A DNA stretch of 64,000 nt from Butyricimonas sp. Marseille-P3923 (GTDB lineage: Bacteria; Bacteroidota; Bacteroidia; Bacteroidales; Marinifilaceae): the NCBI RefSeq assembly GCF_900184685.1, contig NZ_FXXL01000006.1:434001-498000 (forward strand), given 5' to 3'. The translations under genes and the position numbers were made by a program. Positions within the stretch are counted from its first letter, which is position 1. Every line of letters starts with the position of its first letter. Below are positions 18,166 to 26,397 of the stretch, one piece after another. The notes beneath the pieces were generated by a model that made no database searches, was not told the DNA's origin, and was given only the letters and a program-made list of their open reading frames with translations.

Positions 18166-19503
18166 TCACTCCAAAGAAACATCGCGAAATTTCAAGTGAA
18201 AACATTTACGATAGTACCACATCCCGACAATATCAGCCAAGAACCAGCCGACAGGCACCGCCCACCAGATACCCACCACTCCTATTGCCGGAAGCGCAGA
18301 CAAGACATAAGCCAAGACGACACGGGTTCCCAGCGAAATGACCGTTAAGACTACGGACATTCCCGGCTTTCTTATCCCCCGATAGAAACCGTATAACAAG
18401 AACAGACAGCCGATGCCACAATAGAAAGCCCCCTCGACACGCAGGTATTGAACCCCGATCGCGATAATCTCGGACTCTGTCGCGGGGACAAAAATAAGCA
18501 TCAGAGGACGGGCGAAAATGAACACGAGCAAGGAAATAAAAAGACAGAACAACATTGTCGAAATGACCGCCACACGGATTCCCTCCCGGATACGCTTCGC
18601 CTTCCCTGCTCCAAAGTTTTGAGCGATGAAAGTTGAAAAAGCGTTACCAAAATCCTGAACGGGCATATACGCGAACGAATCAATTTTCACCGCCGCGGCG
18701 AATGCCGCCATGACAGCGATCCCGAAACTATTGATTAAACCTTGCACCATCAGAATACCGAAATTCATCACGGATTGCTGCACGCAGGTCAACGAGGAAT
18801 AAACGGCAATCTCCTTTACTGTCGCCCATTTCATCCGCATATCCTGACGGCGGATTCGAAATTCCGGGAATTTCTTTATCGCGTAAAGACAGAGCCCGAC
18901 TCCCGACACGGCTTGAGCGATGACGGTAGCCCATGCCGCACCGCGAACACCCCAGCCAAACAAAAGAATAAACAACAAGTCAAGAACAATATTCAACACA
19001 ACAGCGACAGCCAAGAACCATAACGGCACAACCGAGTTACCGATGGCACGCAACAGGCAAGCATAATAATTATAAATAAAAGTGAAACCTATCCCCCAAA
19101 AGATAATCCACAGATATTCCCGCATCAACGGGTACACGTCTTCCGGCACCTGCAACAATCTCATGATAGGATCAATCCAAACAAAAGCGATAATATTCAA
19201 CAACAAAGTGACAGCCCCTATCAATACCAAGGCAACAAAAGCACTACGTTTCATCGCTTCCTTATTTCCCGAACCGTACTGAAGCGAAAAGACTACCCCG
19301 CTTCCCATGCACAACCCTAAAAGTACCGAAGTCAAGAAGATCATCAAGGCGTACGCGGAACCCACCGCCGCCAAAGCGTTTGCCCCGAGGAATTGCCCCA
19401 CGATCAGGGTATCCGCGATATTATATAATTGTTGTAATAGATTGCCCAGTATCATGGGGACGGCAAACCATAATAATCCAAGAGATATATTGCCGGCTGT
19501 CAA
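18166..19503 (-). CDS. MATE-family multidrug/organic-cation exporter
   Basis: About 445 residues with twelve predicted membrane helices in two related halves, as in the MATE family, which exports drugs or metabolites in exchange for Na+ or H+. Typical segments are PMILGNLLQQLYNIADTLI in helix 1, QYGSGNKEAMKR after helix 3 and the matching FIAQNFGAGKAKR in the second half. No in-frame ATG precedes the family sequence; TTG 19503 (LTAGNISLG) with AGAGG nine bases upstream gives the normal length. A TTG at 19599 would start inside the upstream tRNA terminator. It may be read from the tRNA-Leu region or from an unseen promoter. Substrate unknown. Confidence 0.85.
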   Translation of the reverse strand: MTAGNISLGLLWFAVPMILGNLLQQLYNIADTLIVGQFLGANALAAVGSAYALMIFLTSVLLGLCMGSGVVFSLQYGSGNKEAMKRSAFVALVLIGAVTLLLNIIAFVWIDPIMRLLQVPEDVYPLMREYLWIIFWGIGFTFIYNYYACLLRAIGNSVVPLWFLAVAVVLNIVLDLLFILLFGWGVRGAAWATVIAQAVSGVGLCLYAIKKFPEFRIRRQDMRMKWATVKEIAVYSSLTCVQQSVMNFGILMVQGLINSFGIAVMAAFAAAVKIDSFAYMPVQDFGNAFSTFIAQNFGAGKAKRIREGIRVAVISTMLFCLFISLLVFIFARPLMLIFVPATESEIIAIGVQYLRVEGAFYCGIGCLFLLYGFYRGIRKPGMSVVLTVISLGTRVVLAYVLSALPAIGVVGIWWAVPVGWFLADIVGMWYYRKCFHLKFRDVSLE

Positions 19504-19586
19504 ATCACGAACCTCTTTTTTATACCAATTGCCATACTCCCTTCCGAATACCGTTAATACATTTTTTTCAAGTTTCCCACAAAAGA

Positions 19587-19620
19587 AAAACCCTCTCAAT
19601 CATTCGATTCAGAGGGTTTT
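19587..19620 (-). terminator. Terminator after tRNA-Leu(CAA)
   Basis: Positions 19587-19596 and 19611-19620 form a 10-bp perfect stem (AAAACCCTCT/AGAGGGTTTT) with an inner AATC/GATT pairing in the loop. T-rich flanks on both sides let it act in either direction; it lies 16 bases beyond the tRNA 3' end. Confidence 0.75.
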
Positions 19621-19635
19621 CTTTCGATTTTTTTG

Positions 19636-19720
19636 TACCCAGGGCGGGAATCGAACCCGCACGTCTTTAAGGGACACTGGATTTTGAGTCCAGCGCGTCT
19701 ACCAATTCCGCCACCTGGGC
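19636..19720 (-). tRNA. tRNA-Leu (anticodon CAA)
   Basis: An 85-base class II tRNA on the minus strand. The acceptor GCCCAGG pairs with CCTGGGT, the anticodon loop reads ACTCAAAA with anticodon CAA, the variable arm is long, and the T-arm contains GGGTTCGATTCCC. CCA is not encoded. Confidence 0.95.
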
Positions 19721-19733
19721 TTGAAGACGGGGA

Positions 19734-19764
19734 CAAAAGTAGTGCTTTTCTGTCAAACTCCAAA
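19734..19764 (-). promoter_or_regulatory. Promoter of tRNA-Leu(CAA)
   Basis: On the minus strand TTTG (19761-19764) and TACTTTTG (19734-19741) are 19 bases apart counted from the TTG-complementary CAA, an excellent match to the phylum consensus. The tRNA 5' end is 14 bases beyond the -7 element. Confidence 0.8.
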
Positions 19765-19803
19765 TATTATGACGTTTTTTTTACGAAAAAATGTCATAAT
19801 ATT
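19763..19803. repeat. AT-rich inverted repeat between tRNA-Leu and the TonB receptor
   Basis: AATATTATGAC (19763-19773) and GTCATAATATT (19793-19803) are perfect complements, with an inner T6/A6 pairing, giving a stem of about 17 bp with one mismatch. It abuts the -33 element of the tRNA promoter and lies in the upstream region of the rightward receptor gene. Confidence 0.6.
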
Positions 19804-19909
19804 TTTCAGCCCGGTATACGGCAGGATTCGGTTTTTCGATGAAAACGGGGCAAGATATAGTATAAGTCGATGTATTTTAACTACATTCGCGATAACGATA
19901 TTTAAACAG

Positions 19910-22318
19910 ATGAAAGCAGTTATTCGATTTATTCTTGCCCTATTATTTCTTGTCCCCGTGATGGCGCACGCGCAGCAAAAGGGAATCGTGAAGGGGCGCA
20001 TATTTGACAGTAAAAATAATGAACCGGTTCCTTTTGCCAACGTGGTGATCTGGAAAACGACCATAGGGACGGCGGCCGACGAGAACGGGTATTTCCGGAT
20101 AGAGAATGTGCCGTTAGGATTCAATCGACTGGAAGTGAGCAGTGTCGGGTATAACACGAAGCTATCGGAAGAATTTATGGTTAACACGGCTTCCGAGCGC
20201 ACGGTGAACGTGGAGCTGGAGGAGAGTTCGGTGAGCCTTGAACAAGTGACAGTGAAAGCCGATCCCTTCCGCAAAACGGCGGTGAGCCCGATGTCTTTGC
20301 AGCGCATCGGGATTGCCGAGATCGAGAAGAACCCCGGCGGGAACCGGGATATATCGAAAGTGCTGCAATCCATGCCCGGCGTGCTTTCATCCCCGGCTTT
20401 CCGCAATGACTTTATCGTGCGGGGCGGTGGTCCGAGCGAGAATCGTTTCTACTTGGACGACGTGGAATTACCGAACTTGAACCACTTCGCCACGCAAGGG
20501 GCTTCCGGTGGCGTGGTCAGTATCGTGAATATTGATTTCGTGAAAGAGGTGAACTTTTATTCCGGTGCTTTTCCGGCAGACCGGGGAAACTTGATGAGTT
20601 CGTTGCTCGACTTCAAACAAATATCCGGGAATCCGGATAAAATAAAAGTACGGGGAACTCTGGGGGCTACCGATTTCGGGGTATCGCTCGACGGTCCGCT
20701 CGCCCCGAAAACGACCTTTATCATGTCCGCGCGAAGGAGTTATCTCAAGTTCCTGTTCGACATGATCGGGTTGCCTTTTCTCCCGGTGTACAATGACGTA
20801 CAGTTCAAGACGACAACGAATCTTTCCCCAAAAAGCGAATTGACGATTCTGGGTATCGGGGCTTACGACGTGAATAATTTGAATAAAAACATGAAAGATC
20901 CCGACGATGACCAGAAATACCTGCTCGATTATTTGCCGGAAAGCGTGCAATGGAGTTACACGCTGGGTGCCACGTACAAGTATTACGGGAAGCGTTGGAA
21001 TCATCTTTTCGTGCTCAGCCGGAGCACGCTGCAAAACGAGATCGAGAAGTACAGCCGGAACGACAAGAGTCAACCGAAACTGGTGGACTATACCTCGGGA
21101 GAAACGGAAAATAAATTCCGCTTCGAGCACAATCGCCTGACGAAGCAAAACGTGAAACTGAATTTCGGGGCAGGCATCGAGTACGCCACCTACAAGAACA
21201 AGACACAAAGGGAACTCTACACGCGAGGAGAGTTACAAAACATCCGCTACGACCGGAATTTCGAGTTTTTCAAATGGTCGCTGTTCGGGCAAGCCAGTAA
21301 AAGTTTTTTCCTCGAACGCCTTTCCCTGTCGTTCGGGGCACGGGTAGACGGGAACAGTTACACGTCGGGCATGAGCAACCCGTTGAAACAGTTCTCCCCC
21401 CGCCTCTCCCTGTCCTACTCGCTCACGCCGGAATGGTTCGTCAACGCGAGTACGGGGCGTTACTATCAATTGCCTTCCTACACGACCATGGGGTACGCGG
21501 ACGAAAACGGGGAGCTCGTCAATAAACGGAACGGGGTGAAATATATCGCCACGAACCAATACGCGGCGGGAATAGAGTACCGTCCCGGCACCCGGACACA
21601 GATCACGCTGGAAGGTTTCTACAAGACCTACGACAAGTATCCCGTGTCGCTCGCCGACAGCATCGTGCTTGCCAACAAGGGGACGGATTACGTTGCCGTG
21701 GGTGACGAACCCGTGAAGTCGCTCGGCGAGGGACGGGCATACGGGGTGGAGCTCATGATACGCACACAAGAATTTTTCGGCATCGTGGCTTCTGCCGCCT
21801 ATACCTATTTTTACTCGGAATTCAAACAGATGGATCACAACTTGCGCCCGACATCCAAGTATATCCCCAGTAGCTGGGACAACCGTCATATCTTTTCGCT
21901 CACCGCCACCCGCAAACTGGGGCTTTGGGATGTCGGCATGAAATGGAGGTACACAAATGGGGCTCCCTTCACTCCCTACGACCGAGAAACGAGTTCACTG
22001 ATCGTAGCGTGGGATGCCAAGAAGCAACCTTATCTCGATTACTCTCGTTTTAATAGCGAACGGGCATCCTCGTTCCATCAACTGGATATTCGGGTTGACC
22101 GGAGCTTCTATTTCAAGAAATGGTCGCTTATCTTGTATGCCGACATACAAAATATATACAACCACAAGACGAAAAGCCCCGATCTCCTTGTCCCGGAAGA
22201 GGATGCGAACGGAAGCTACCGGGTAGACCCCGATCGTCCGGGGCACTACCTGATGCGATATATAAAAAATGACACGGGGACATTACTTCCCTCTGTTGGC
22301 ATAATTGTTGATTTCTAA
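19910..22318 (+). CDS. TonB-dependent outer-membrane receptor with carboxypeptidase-regulatory-like domain
   Basis: About 802 residues. A signal peptide (AVIRFILALLFLVPVMAHAQ) is followed by a CarboxypepD-regulatory-like domain at about 25-105 (GIVKGRIFDSKNNEPVPFAN, then GTAADENGYFRI), a plug domain (LQSMPGVLSSPAFRNDFIVR, FYLDDVELPN) and a beta-barrel that ends in phenylalanine (VGIIVDF), as outer-membrane barrels do. It imports an unknown ligand with TonB energy. ATG 19910 is chosen because the signal peptide starts there; the frame is open further upstream but that part has no secretion signal. It has no STN domain and no SusD partner, unlike the later SusC, so it is not part of a signalling or SusCD pair. 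The HAD gene follows 24 bases later. Confidence 0.9.
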   Translation: MKAVIRFILALLFLVPVMAHAQQKGIVKGRIFDSKNNEPVPFANVVIWKTTIGTAADENGYFRIENVPLGFNRLEVSSVGYNTKLSEEFMVNTASERTVNVELEESSVSLEQVTVKADPFRKTAVSPMSLQRIGIAEIEKNPGGNRDISKVLQSMPGVLSSPAFRNDFIVRGGGPSENRFYLDDVELPNLNHFATQGASGGVVSIVNIDFVKEVNFYSGAFPADRGNLMSSLLDFKQISGNPDKIKVRGTLGATDFGVSLDGPLAPKTTFIMSARRSYLKFLFDMIGLPFLPVYNDVQFKTTTNLSPKSELTILGIGAYDVNNLNKNMKDPDDDQKYLLDYLPESVQWSYTLGATYKYYGKRWNHLFVLSRSTLQNEIEKYSRNDKSQPKLVDYTSGETENKFRFEHNRLTKQNVKLNFGAGIEYATYKNKTQRELYTRGELQNIRYDRNFEFFKWSLFGQASKSFFLERLSLSFGARVDGNSYTSGMSNPLKQFSPRLSLSYSLTPEWFVNASTGRYYQLPSYTTMGYADENGELVNKRNGVKYIATNQYAAGIEYRPGTRTQITLEGFYKTYDKYPVSLADSIVLANKGTDYVAVGDEPVKSLGEGRAYGVELMIRTQEFFGIVASAAYTYFYSEFKQMDHNLRPTSKYIPSSWDNRHIFSLTATRKLGLWDVGMKWRYTNGAPFTPYDRETSSLIVAWDAKKQPYLDYSRFNSERASSFHQLDIRVDRSFYFKKWSLILYADIQNIYNHKTKSPDLLVPEEDANGSYRVDPDRPGHYLMRYIKNDTGTLLPSVGIIVDF

Positions 22319-22342
22319 AGTAAAATAAAATATAAGCCGATT

Positions 22343-22960
22343 ATGAAAAACATTATTTTTGATTTAGGAGGAGTGGTAGTCGAATGGAACGGAGAACAAG
22401 TAATCGACTCATTTAAAGGGAATCCGACGTTGATCATGAACATCAAAAACAAGGGATTCTTCAAAGACTATTGGACTCAATTCGACAAAGGAATTCTCGG
22501 GCGAGAAGAACTCGTGAACAAAGTATCCGTGCTCACCGGAATATCCGCCAAAGAATGTGATGCTTTCGTGGAACACGTGAAACGCTCGCTGGTACCGATT
22601 CCCGAAACAGAAGAGTTAATCAGGCTATTGTCCGCGCAAGGCTACAAACTGTATTGTCTATCCAATATGTCGCTCGACTTTTACGAGTATCTCAAGACGC
22701 GGGAAGTGTTCAACTATTTCGACGGGCAGATTATCTCGGCGATAGAACACATGGTTAAACCGGACAGGGAGATTTACGAGTTGATATTGAAACGATATCA
22801 CTTGAAACCGGAAGAATCACTATTCATAGATGATCTTGCCGCGAATGTCAAAGCCGCACAGGCTCTCGGCATTAACACGGTACATTTCTCGGATAAACAG
22901 AAAGGGTACAAGGAAATCAGGGAGAGGTTGGGGAAAAAGGTTTCAAATTTTTCTTCCTGA
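22343..22960 (+). CDS. HAD-superfamily phosphatase (YihX-like)
   Basis: A 205-residue cytosolic HAD hydrolase. Motif I is IIFDLGGVVVEW with nucleophile Asp7; the usual second Asp is Gly, as in the YihX glucose-1-phosphate phosphatase group. Motif II is LYCLSNMS, motif III contains the Lys in HMVKPDREIY, and motif IV is LFIDDLAANV. A helical cap lies between motifs I and II. The substrate is a sugar or other small phosphate by family, not decided by sequence. It starts 24 bases after the TonB receptor and could be co-transcribed. Its 3' end overlaps the convergent MATE gene by 44 bases. Confidence 0.85.
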   Translation: MKNIIFDLGGVVVEWNGEQVIDSFKGNPTLIMNIKNKGFFKDYWTQFDKGILGREELVNKVSVLTGISAKECDAFVEHVKRSLVPIPETEELIRLLSAQGYKLYCLSNMSLDFYEYLKTREVFNYFDGQIISAIEHMVKPDREIYELILKRYHLKPEESLFIDDLAANVKAAQALGINTVHFSDKQKGYKEIRERLGKKVSNFSS

Positions 22961-24287
22961 TAAAGTAATAAAAACGACAACAGAGCATAATGCCGGTCAG
23001 GGTGAGCCCGAGAGGATAACCCGTCCAAACCCCTTCAATACCCCAATCCAGAACGAAGCCGCAAATGTAAGAAACGGGCAAAGCGACCACGAAGTAGCCG
23101 ATAAAGGAAATGACAGCCATAGAAGTCACGTCCGAAACGCCTCGCAGGGCATTGGCAAAGATAATTTGCAGACTGTCGCCGAATTGGTAAAAAACGAGGA
23201 TCACCATCAACACGGCAACCAAGTCTACCACCTCTCCCGATGAAGTATATACCAGTCCGATATGTCCCCGTACCGACAGGAAGAATATGGAAACGGTCAA
23301 AGCCAACAAAGCTAACAAGTGGATTCCCGCCATGGTTGCCCGTTTCACGCTCGCGATATCTCCCCTACCGTAAAAGTTACTTACCCGTATCGAAACCGCA
23401 GACCCGACACCATAATACACCATAAATCCAAGGGTGGATATAGAGGCTACCACCTGATGCGCCGCCAAAGCGACCGTGCCCAGCCAACCGATCATTACCC
23501 CGCTGATGCTGAATAACGCGGTTTCCATCCCCATTTGCAAACCGACCATGATTCCCATACGATTCAGCACCCGCAAGTCTCCCGAATTATACGCTGTCCG
23601 ACGATACCCCACCAAATAACGACGATAGGACAAACGCCGGAAAAACAAGACGGCGAACGCGACAAACATGAATACCCGGGATGCCAGCGTGGATATTCCC
23701 GCTCCCGTTAAGCCGAGTGCCGGAAGCCCGAAAGTCCCGTAAATCAGAATCGTGTTCCCGATAATATTCAGCACGTTGGCGGAGAGCATGATCCACATGG
23801 AAGTCTTCGTGTCCGTGATGCCGTCGGCAAATTGCTTGAAGCTGTTGAACATCATCACGAAAACCAACGAGGCTAACTGTAACAGGAAATAAGGCCGAAT
23901 GAGCGGCAGTAACTCTTCCGGCTGTCCCATGCGATGAACATTCAAGAAAACCACTCCCATGATCAACGAGAGCAACACCCCGATCATCAAATTAGCCAAC
24001 AGACTGTTGCGCAAAAGACCGCCTACCCGGAACTTATTCCCCCGACCGAAAAATTGCCCGATCAAAGGAGTCAACCCGTATGAGAAACCCAAGCCGAAAA
24101 GAATCGGGATATTGAACACGCTATTCACGAACGAGGAAGCCGCCAGATCAGCCGTACTGAAATGTCCCACCATAATATTATCCACCAACCCGACCACGAC
24201 AACCCCTAGCTGTCCCAACACGATAGGCACGCCTATCTTAACCGTTTCCGAGTAATGCCGCCCGTATTTCTGTAACCAATTGCTCAT
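22917..24287 (-). CDS. MATE-family efflux transporter (NorM-like)
   Basis: About 456 residues with twelve membrane helices. Typical MATE segments are VPIVLGQLGVVVVGLVDNIM, GLTPLIGQFFGRGN and, in the second half, AAHQVVASISTLGFMVYYG with SIRVSNFYGRGD. The start is ATG 24287; the frame extends a few codons to a TTG, but the ATG gives the normal N-terminus. It belongs to a different MATE subgroup from the exporter at 18166 (NorM-like sequence against the DinF/MepA-like one), so the two are not a recent duplication. The ligand is unknown. The 3' end overlaps the HAD gene by 44 bases. Confidence 0.88.
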   Translation of the reverse strand: MSNWLQKYGRHYSETVKIGVPIVLGQLGVVVVGLVDNIMVGHFSTADLAASSFVNSVFNIPILFGLGFSYGLTPLIGQFFGRGNKFRVGGLLRNSLLANLMIGVLLSLIMGVVFLNVHRMGQPEELLPLIRPYFLLQLASLVFVMMFNSFKQFADGITDTKTSMWIMLSANVLNIIGNTILIYGTFGLPALGLTGAGISTLASRVFMFVAFAVLFFRRLSYRRYLVGYRRTAYNSGDLRVLNRMGIMVGLQMGMETALFSISGVMIGWLGTVALAAHQVVASISTLGFMVYYGVGSAVSIRVSNFYGRGDIASVKRATMAGIHLLALLALTVSIFFLSVRGHIGLVYTSSGEVVDLVAVLMVILVFYQFGDSLQIIFANALRGVSDVTSMAVISFIGYFVVALPVSYICGFVLDWGIEGVWTGYPLGLTLTGIMLCCRFYYFIRKKNLKPFSPTSP

Positions 24288-24305
24288 GCTGTCCGTTTGA
24301 AAACA

Positions 24306-24313
24306 CAAAAATA
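24306..24313 (-). promoter_or_regulatory. Possible -7 element of the NorM-like gene
   Basis: TATTTTTG on the minus strand matches TAnnTTTG and lies 18 bases before the ATG. No TTG is present at the usual distance upstream, so only the -7 half is supported. Confidence 0.35.
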
Positions 24314-24411
24314 GAGATATATCCCAAAATATTCTAACTTTGCCCCGAATGATTGTTTCAATTTATAAGGCAAGACTCTGACAGGCGATTTTGAAAAAAA
24401 TATTTAACCGT

Positions 24412-24440
24412 TGTCACCCGCGGGTGAATATTATTTGTCT
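24412..24440 (+). promoter_or_regulatory. Candidate ECF-sigma promoter upstream of the sigma gene
   Basis: TGTCACCCGCGGGT (24412-24425) is followed after exactly 9 bases by TTGTCT (24435-24440). The identical block and spacing recur before fecR at 25074. The core TCACCCGCGGGTGA is a 14-base perfect palindrome here, so it may also be a binding site. Start of the sigma gene is 50 bases downstream. A promoter read by the locus's own sigma factor is the simplest explanation. Confidence 0.65.
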
Positions 24441-24490
24441 CAAATGTAGGGATGGTATGTGAACAATGAAGATTAAAAAGACAAAAAGAG

Positions 24491-25048
24491 ATGGAGGAAG
24501 AGACTAACATGCATTTATTCTCGACAGATGAACGTAGCAAACAACTGTTTACCACGTTTTATCCCGCGTTATGTCTTTTTGCCAACCGTATCTTGAATAA
24601 TTTTGACGAGGCCGAGGATATCGTTCAAAATGTTTTCATTACCTTGTTACATAAAAAGGTGAAAATAAACAAAATAAACTCACTCAAAGCCTACCTTTAC
24701 AGTTCGGTACATAACGCTTGCATTAATCACTTGAAGCATCAAGCATATATCACTGAAAAAATGAAAGACTTCGAGCAAGAAGTCTATGAAGAAAACAGTT
24801 ACCTGCTTCAGCGAATCGAAAGCGAGATTATGGAAGAAATATTCAGTACCATCGAGAAACTTCCGGAAGAATGCCGGAAGGTCTTCAAACTAAGCTACAT
24901 CGACGGTATGGAGGTTTGTAAAGTTGCCGAAACCCTTCAGATCTCAGAAAACACGGTGAAAACCCAACGCCTGAGAGCACGCAAATTCTTGAAAGAAAAT
25001 TTAAAAGACTTGTTCCCCTTATTAGTCATTATTTTTCCTTGTTTTTAA
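24491..25048 (+). CDS. ECF-type RNA polymerase sigma factor (FecI-like)
   Basis: A 185-residue sigma-70 family factor of the extracytoplasmic-function class. Region 2 is seen at NNFDEAEDIVQNVFITLL (-10 recognition and core binding), and region 4 as a helix-turn-helix at KVAETLQISENTVKTQRLRA (-35 recognition). A hydrophobic C-terminal tail (FPLLVIIFPCF) is common in Bacteroidota members. It is followed by a FecR anti-sigma and then by a SusC with an STN domain, the standard trans-envelope signalling order. It directs transcription of the surface-acquisition genes, by inference, and probably its own gene through the repeated promoter block. Confidence 0.93.
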   Translation: MEEETNMHLFSTDERSKQLFTTFYPALCLFANRILNNFDEAEDIVQNVFITLLHKKVKINKINSLKAYLYSSVHNACINHLKHQAYITEKMKDFEQEVYEENSYLLQRIESEIMEEIFSTIEKLPEECRKVFKLSYIDGMEVCKVAETLQISENTVKTQRLRARKFLKENLKDLFPLLVIIFPCF

Positions 25049-25073
25049 AAATCTTCGAAAAAATAATACCCTC

Positions 25074-25102
25074 TGTCACCCGCGGGTTCAATTCTTTTGT
25101 CT
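25074..25102 (+). promoter_or_regulatory. Second copy of the candidate ECF promoter, upstream of fecR
   Basis: TGTCACCCGCGGGT (25074-25087), a 9-base spacer, then TTGTCT (25097-25102) repeats the block before the sigma gene base for base in both boxes. The fecR ATG is 22 bases after the second box. Confidence 0.65.
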
Positions 25103-25124
25103 TAAGGATAAAAGACGCCATAAA

Positions 25125-26288
25125 ATGAGAAAAGAATCCGACATACAGAAAATTTCCGAACTAATCTTGAAACAGATGAGGCAGGAAATCACGGAAGAAG
25201 AAAAACTCTTTCTCGCCAATTGGTTGAAACAATCGAATAAAAACCAAGAATTATACGTTCGTATACAAAACGAAAACTATATACTGGAACAATATCGATT
25301 GAAACAAACGATTGACACGGACAAGGCATGGAAACACGTGACTTCCTTTCCCCGAAGACGCGTATCCCGCTATTTCGGGTATGCGGCAACCATTCTCCTT
25401 CTTCTCGGTACCTATTTTATTTACCGGATAGAAAGCCGCACGGAAATAAAGCCAAAAGATGTAGTTGCCATGAAACCGATTCAACCGGGAGTGGGCAAAG
25501 CCACCCTCATCGTGTCGAACCGGGAAGAGATACAATTGCACAAGAACTGCCAACTTGAATTAACGGATAATTCCGGGACAAAATACCGGAATGATTCTGC
25601 CACGTTATATTACCAAACCGGAACACCCGAGAATACAACCGCCCAAACGGATAATATCCATACCTTGGTTATCGGCAGAGGGGGAGAATACAGCGTCATG
25701 CTGGCGGACGGGACGAAAGTACATCTAAATTCCGATTCCAAACTCCGGTATCCGGTTACTTTCACGCGATCCGAACGCCGGGTGTATCTCGAGGGAGAAG
25801 CCTATTTTGAAGTCAGTCGGGATGAGCGACACCCGTTTATCGTGGAAGGAAAAGATTTTGCCGTACAGGTACTCGGTACAAGTTTCAATATATCCAACTA
25901 CAAGGATGATGACGTGTCGCGGGTCGTGTTGCTGGAAGGTAGTGTACAAGTTAAAAAAGCAAACAAAAACTATAAACTGAAACCCGACGAAGCCCTCGAA
26001 ATAAGCGGGGACGACATCAGCATCAAAAAAACAAACGCCAGAAACGCCATATCGTGGAAAAATGATAAATTTTATTTCTCCAACGAACGGCTGGAGGTCG
26101 TCATGATGAAATTGGCAAGGTGGTATGATGTGAACCTGTTCTACACGAATCAAACCATTAAAGATTACCACTTCACGGGTTTCATTCCCAAATATGCCGA
26201 TATCACAAAAGCATTCCGCGTGTTGGAACTGACCGCTGATGTAAAATTTGAGGTAAAAGATCGAACAGTGACTATTATGAGGATATAA
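25125..26288 (+). CDS. FecR-family anti-sigma factor
   Basis: A 387-residue single-pass inner-membrane regulator. A cytoplasmic N-terminal part of about 80 residues should hold the sigma factor; one membrane helix lies at about 84-102 (YFGYAATILLLLGTYFIY); the periplasmic FecR domain follows (GGEYSVMLADGTKVHLNSDS, then YLEGEAYFEVSRD, PFIVEGKDFAVQVLGTSF), and a C-terminal DUF4974 domain (FSNERLEVVMMKLARWYDV), which resembles the STN domain it should contact. Signal from the SusC STN domain is expected to release the sigma factor. The gene follows the sigma gene and has its own copy of the repeated promoter block. Confidence 0.93.
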   Translation: MRKESDIQKISELILKQMRQEITEEEKLFLANWLKQSNKNQELYVRIQNENYILEQYRLKQTIDTDKAWKHVTSFPRRRVSRYFGYAATILLLLGTYFIYRIESRTEIKPKDVVAMKPIQPGVGKATLIVSNREEIQLHKNCQLELTDNSGTKYRNDSATLYYQTGTPENTTAQTDNIHTLVIGRGGEYSVMLADGTKVHLNSDSKLRYPVTFTRSERRVYLEGEAYFEVSRDERHPFIVEGKDFAVQVLGTSFNISNYKDDDVSRVVLLEGSVQVKKANKNYKLKPDEALEISGDDISIKKTNARNAISWKNDKFYFSNERLEVVMMKLARWYDVNLFYTNQTIKDYHFTGFIPKYADITKAFRVLELTADVKFEVKDRTVTIMRI

Positions 26289-26322
26289 TAATACAAATTA
26301 AATAGCTTATTATTAATTATTT

Positions 26323-26345
26323 ATTGATTCGAAACACGAATCAAT
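26323..26345. repeat. 9-bp inverted repeat before the first metalloprotease gene
   Basis: ATTGATTCG (26323-26331) and CGAATCAAT (26337-26345) are perfect complements around a 5-base loop. A second small repeat, GTGTG/CACAC (26355-26371), follows. Neither has a T-run, so an operator or mRNA leader structure is as likely as a terminator. No ECF-type block is seen in this 109-base gap. Confidence 0.5.
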
Positions 26346-26397
26346 TCGGGTGTTGTGTGCATAAATCACACGTATGTAAAAACTTAAAAAAATTACC

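Noticed and set aside
19599-19620. TTG at 19599 as start of the first MATE gene
   Set aside because: It lies inside the tRNA-Leu terminator and adds residues without family sequence; TTG 19503 with a ribosome site gives the normal length.
24416-24425. The ACCCGCGGGT palindrome as a restriction site only (CCGCGG)
   Set aside because: The wider 14-base identity and the second box at fixed distance in two gaps are not explained by a restriction site.
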